From a virus, in IMG/VR virus record IMGVR_UViG_3300044821_000134, positions 1 to 39,541 of that record: 39,541 nt of DNA. One strand, written 5' to 3'. A model generated the notes under the pieces. It saw nothing but the letters and a program-made list of their open reading frames with translations. It was not told the origin of the DNA and did not search any database. A program made the translations under genes and the position numbers. This document shows positions 37,718 to 39,541 of the stretch, in pieces (the first letter of the stretch is position 1; every line of letters begins with the position of its first letter).

Positions 37718-39075
37718 CAAAACACCCGCGTGAAGCTCGCGCTGACGCTATGCCCGCGCCGACGCGCCGCATTGGCGACGACGGCGCGGTCGTGGTGGCT
37801 ATGGCTGGCCTGGCCGAGCAGGCCGAGGTAGCTATTGGCGACCTGCCAGACGTCGGCGGCCGGCATGGTGGCCAGGCGGCGCAGCGCCACGCGCACGGTG
37901 CGCGGCCTTGTCGTGCGATGCCACGGCCGGATGACGTGGCCGACGAAGTCGATGCCGCGAGCAACGGGCTGCAGGATCGTCTTGCGCGGGTTCAGTTCGA
38001 CGCCGAGCCGCTCAGGCAGGAAGGCCTCGATGCGCGCATGCGCGGCGCCGAGCCACGCCGGCGACTCATGGATCAGGATGAAGTCGTCGACGTAGCGGAT
38101 GTAGCGCGGCGCGCGGAGCTGGTGCTTGACGAGCTGGTCGAGGTCGTTGAGAAAGACGTTGGCGAAGAACTGCGACGACAGGTTGCCGATCGGCAGGCCT
38201 CGCTCGGCGGGCGCATTGAAGAGGCTCTTGTGCGGTGGCACCAGGGCGAGCAGGCCGGCCGGGCTGCGCACGTCGACGTCGGTGCGGGGATCGTGCAGCA
38301 GGATCGTGTCGGCCAGCCAGCGCCACCAGGGCGCGAGGATCCGCGCGTGCAGCTGCTGGCGCAGCACGCGCTTGTCGATCGCCACGAAGAAGTTGGCCAG
38401 GTCGCACTTGAGGTAGTGGGCCGGCTTGCTCCAGTTCTCGGTGGCGCTGCGCACCTGGTGCTCGAGGCGGCGGGCGGCATAGAGCGTGCCGCGGCCGGGA
38501 ATGCAGGCGCACGAGTCGGCGACGAAGGCGGCGTGAAAGCCGGGCGAGATCTCGTTGTAGAGCAGGTGGTGCACGACCCGGTCGGCGAAGTCGGCCGCCC
38601 ACACCTCGCGGGGCTTGGGCCGGGTGACGACGAAGCAGATCGACCGGCCGGGGCGGTAGCTGCCGTCGACCAGGCGCTCGTACAGGTTGCAGAGGTTGCG
38701 CTCGAGCTCGGCCTCGAATGCGAGCGCGCTGGCGCTGTTGCGCTTGTTGCGCCGGCAATCGAGGTAGGCGGCGACGAGCGACTCGAAAGAGAAGGGGGCG
38801 ACGGATGAATCTGCGGACGGCGCGGGCGAGGCCCTCGTAGCTCTTGTCGTTGTTGTTCTGGTTGCCGTTGTTGAAGTTCTGGTTCCAGGCGTTGTCAGCC
38901 GAGTACTGCGTCGTGATGTGCTTTCAAGGTCGCCCTGCCGATCGCTCAGCGGGGTAACTGCGCCGGGCCCGGCCTGGCGTTGGCCAGCGGTCTCCGTGCT
39001 GCGCGTAGCGGTGCCCTCGTGAGGCAGCGGCACAACCAGATTCATGCGCACGGGCACGAGGGCCTTGACCGTCAT
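37717..39075 (-). CDS. DGR reverse transcriptase
   Basis: 452 residues from the ATG at 39075, which overlaps the avd stop (ATGA). RT core from about residue 93: RPKPREVWAADFADRVVHHLL, KCDLANFFVAID (D225), the DGR-specific GLPIGNLSSQ (293-302), catalytic YVDD (328-331) and LNPRKT. Thumb region with FVGHVIRPWHR. It copies the template RNA with errors at adenines. Residues about 55-90 are read through the template repeat in a frame different from the target genes. No ATG, GTG, TTG or CTG occurs in frame between the template repeat and the RT core, so translation apparently passes through it. Confidence 0.95.
   Translation of the reverse strand: MTVKALVPVRMNLVVPLPHEGTATRSTETAGQRQAGPGAVTPLSDRQGDLESTSRRSTRLTTPGTRTSTTATRTTTTRATRASPAPSADSSVAPFSFESLVAAYLDCRRNKRNSASALAFEAELERNLCNLYERLVDGSYRPGRSICFVVTRPKPREVWAADFADRVVHHLLYNEISPGFHAAFVADSCACIPGRGTLYAARRLEHQVRSATENWSKPAHYLKCDLANFFVAIDKRVLRQQLHARILAPWWRWLADTILLHDPRTDVDVRSPAGLLALVPPHKSLFNAPAERGLPIGNLSSQFFANVFLNDLDQLVKHQLRAPRYIRYVDDFILIHESPAWLGAAHARIEAFLPERLGVELNPRKTILQPVARGIDFVGHVIRPWHRTTRPRTVRVALRRLATMPAADVWQVANSYLGLLGQASHSHHDRAVVANAARRRGHSVSASFTRVF
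38806..38911 (-). repeat. DGR template repeat (TR, 106 bp)
   Basis: Read in the target frame it encodes ADNAWNQNFNNGNQNNNDK followed by SYEGLARAVRRF. It is dense in AAC codons, the signature of a DGR template in which adenines are mutated. It matches VR1, VR2 and VR3. The 38 bp at its 3' end (38808-38845 on the plus strand) are invariant. In the target frame a stop lies just upstream, so it is not itself a target gene. Confidence 0.95.
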
Positions 39076-39434
39076 GCTGCAGGCGCCCTGTCGCGGGAAG
39101 ACTTGAGCCAGCCGCCACCTTGCTTACCGATGCTGTCGAGCAGCTGCGTCGCCTGCGCCCAGAGCTTGTTGGACACGTAGCGCTTCTCGAAGGCGACGCG
39201 CAGCAGGATGGTGACGACGTGCTGCAGCTTGAGCAGCTCCTCGATGTGCCGCGCACGCTCGGCGCGCTGGGTCGCGTTGGCCAGGGCCATCGCGTTCAGC
39301 ATGTCGATGCAGTGCGCGCCGATCTTCTCGCCGAGCGAGCGCTTGAAGTCGCGCGGCATCTGCCGCTGGACGTCGAGCGCCAGCGACAGCAGGTCGCAGC
39401 CCTTCTTGTAGATCGGAAGCTCGGTGTGCAGCAC
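39072..39434 (-). CDS. avd: Avd accessory variability determinant
   Basis: 120 residues from a GTG at 39434. Helical throughout and basic: LPIYKKGCDLLSLALDVQRQMPRDF, LGEKIGAHCIDMLNAMALAN, LLKLQHVVTILLRVAFEKRYVS. This is the four-helix-bundle family related to 23S rRNA intervening-sequence proteins; Avd pentamers bind the RT and template RNA. It starts 23 bp after the target 1 stop and overlaps the RT start by ATGA. No clear Shine-Dalgarno is seen. Confidence 0.93.
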   Translation of the reverse strand: MLHTELPIYKKGCDLLSLALDVQRQMPRDFKRSLGEKIGAHCIDMLNAMALANATQRAERARHIEELLKLQHVVTILLRVAFEKRYVSNKLWAQATQLLDSIGKQGGGWLKSSRDRAPAA

Positions 39435-39443
39435 GGTCGGCTC

Positions 39444-39457
39444 AAAGGATCAAAGGA
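39444..39457 (-). promoter_or_regulatory. Conserved 14-bp motif downstream of VR1
   Basis: Coding-strand TCCTTTGATCCTTT, 10 bp beyond VR1 and overlapping the stop-proximal region between target 1 and avd. Matches the motifs after VR2 and VR3 as TCCTTYGRTCCTTT. Confidence 0.55.
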
Positions 39458-39541
39458 TCAAATTGCCAATCTGCGGACGGCGCGGGCGAGGCCCTCGTAG
39501 CTCTTGCCGTCGTTGCCCTGGTTGCCGTCGCCGAAGTCCTG
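39458..39541 (-). CDS. DGR target protein 1, C-terminal part (runs off the window end)
   Basis: Open from base 39541 to the TGA at 39460-39458. Encodes the end of a variable repeat (DFGDGNQGNDGKSYEG) and LARAVRRLAI. It lacks its N-terminus here; the matching N-terminal part ends at base 1 in the same position of the same repeat. Lies directly upstream of avd. Confidence 0.9.
   Translation of the reverse strand, partial: QDFGDGNQGNDGKSYEGLARAVRRLAI
39468..39541 (-). repeat. DGR variable repeat VR1, downstream part (cut by window end)
   Basis: Aligned to the template at 38808-38881 it has 8 mismatches, all at template adenines. Its last 49 bases (39493-39541) correspond to bases 1-49 of the window. 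Confidence 0.93.

Noticed and set aside
38066-38758. Minus-strand frame downstream of the TR in the target-gene frame
   Set aside because: A shadow of the RT gene; all RT motifs are in the 37717-39075 frame.
1-39541. CRISPR arrays, insertion sequences, rRNA genes
   Set aside because: No regularly spaced direct repeats of CRISPR type, no transposase and no rRNA-like sequence were seen.

Overview
The window looks like the whole genome of a temperate, high-GC siphovirus, linearised at an arbitrary point. The host is probably a betaproteobacterium of the Burkholderiales; this rests on base composition and gene style only. Every recognisable gene is phage-like and there are no host flanks. A single att core, the 3' part of a tRNA-Arg(ACG) gene, lies internally beside the integrase, as attP does in a circular phage. 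Both window ends fall inside the same variable repeat of one gene, so positions 39541 and 1 are probably contiguous on a circle of about 39.5 kb.

Layout. (1) A long minus-strand early/lysogeny operon starts at a promoter at 8120-8149 and runs leftwards to 1, then (through the joined ends) from 39541 to 35667. It holds small hypothetical proteins, DNA-binding proteins, a Zn-ribbon protein, a ParB-like protein, a MazG-like pyrophosphohydrolase, a complete diversity-generating retroelement (DGR), an excisionase-like protein and a tyrosine integrase. Most gene junctions are ATGA or GTGA overlaps. (2) A control region at 8.1-9.4 kb carries a CI-like repressor (minus) opposite a Cro-like gene (plus). 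Two homologous promoters there each carry a pair of 15-bp operator-like boxes exactly 24 bp apart. (3) A short plus-strand early block at 9.6-11.4 kb holds small regulators, a putative replication initiator with internal iteron-like repeats, and a Q-like candidate antiterminator followed by a candidate promoter and hairpin. (4) The plus-strand late operon at 11.5-35.05 kb runs HNH endonuclease, terminase, portal, ClpP-type protease, capsid, connectors, tail tube, tail chaperones, tape measure, tail tip, fibre-like proteins, holin, GH19 endolysin and Rz/Rz1 spanins. (5) The att region is at 35.4-35.7 kb, with a lipoprotein gene beside it.

The outstanding system is the DGR. It has a YVDD reverse transcriptase with the GLPIGNLSSQ motif, an Avd protein, a 106-bp template repeat (TR) and three target genes with C-type-lectin-like (DUF1566-like) C-terminal regions. 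One target is split across the window ends, one lies next to it and one is about 7 kb away in the same operon. Every TR/VR mismatch I counted (11, 12, 14 and 8 in the four copies) is at a template adenine. The TR lies inside the open reading frame of the reverse transcriptase. A 14-bp motif follows every variable repeat but not the template. The targets sit in the early/lysogeny operon rather than the tail module, so what is being diversified is an open question.
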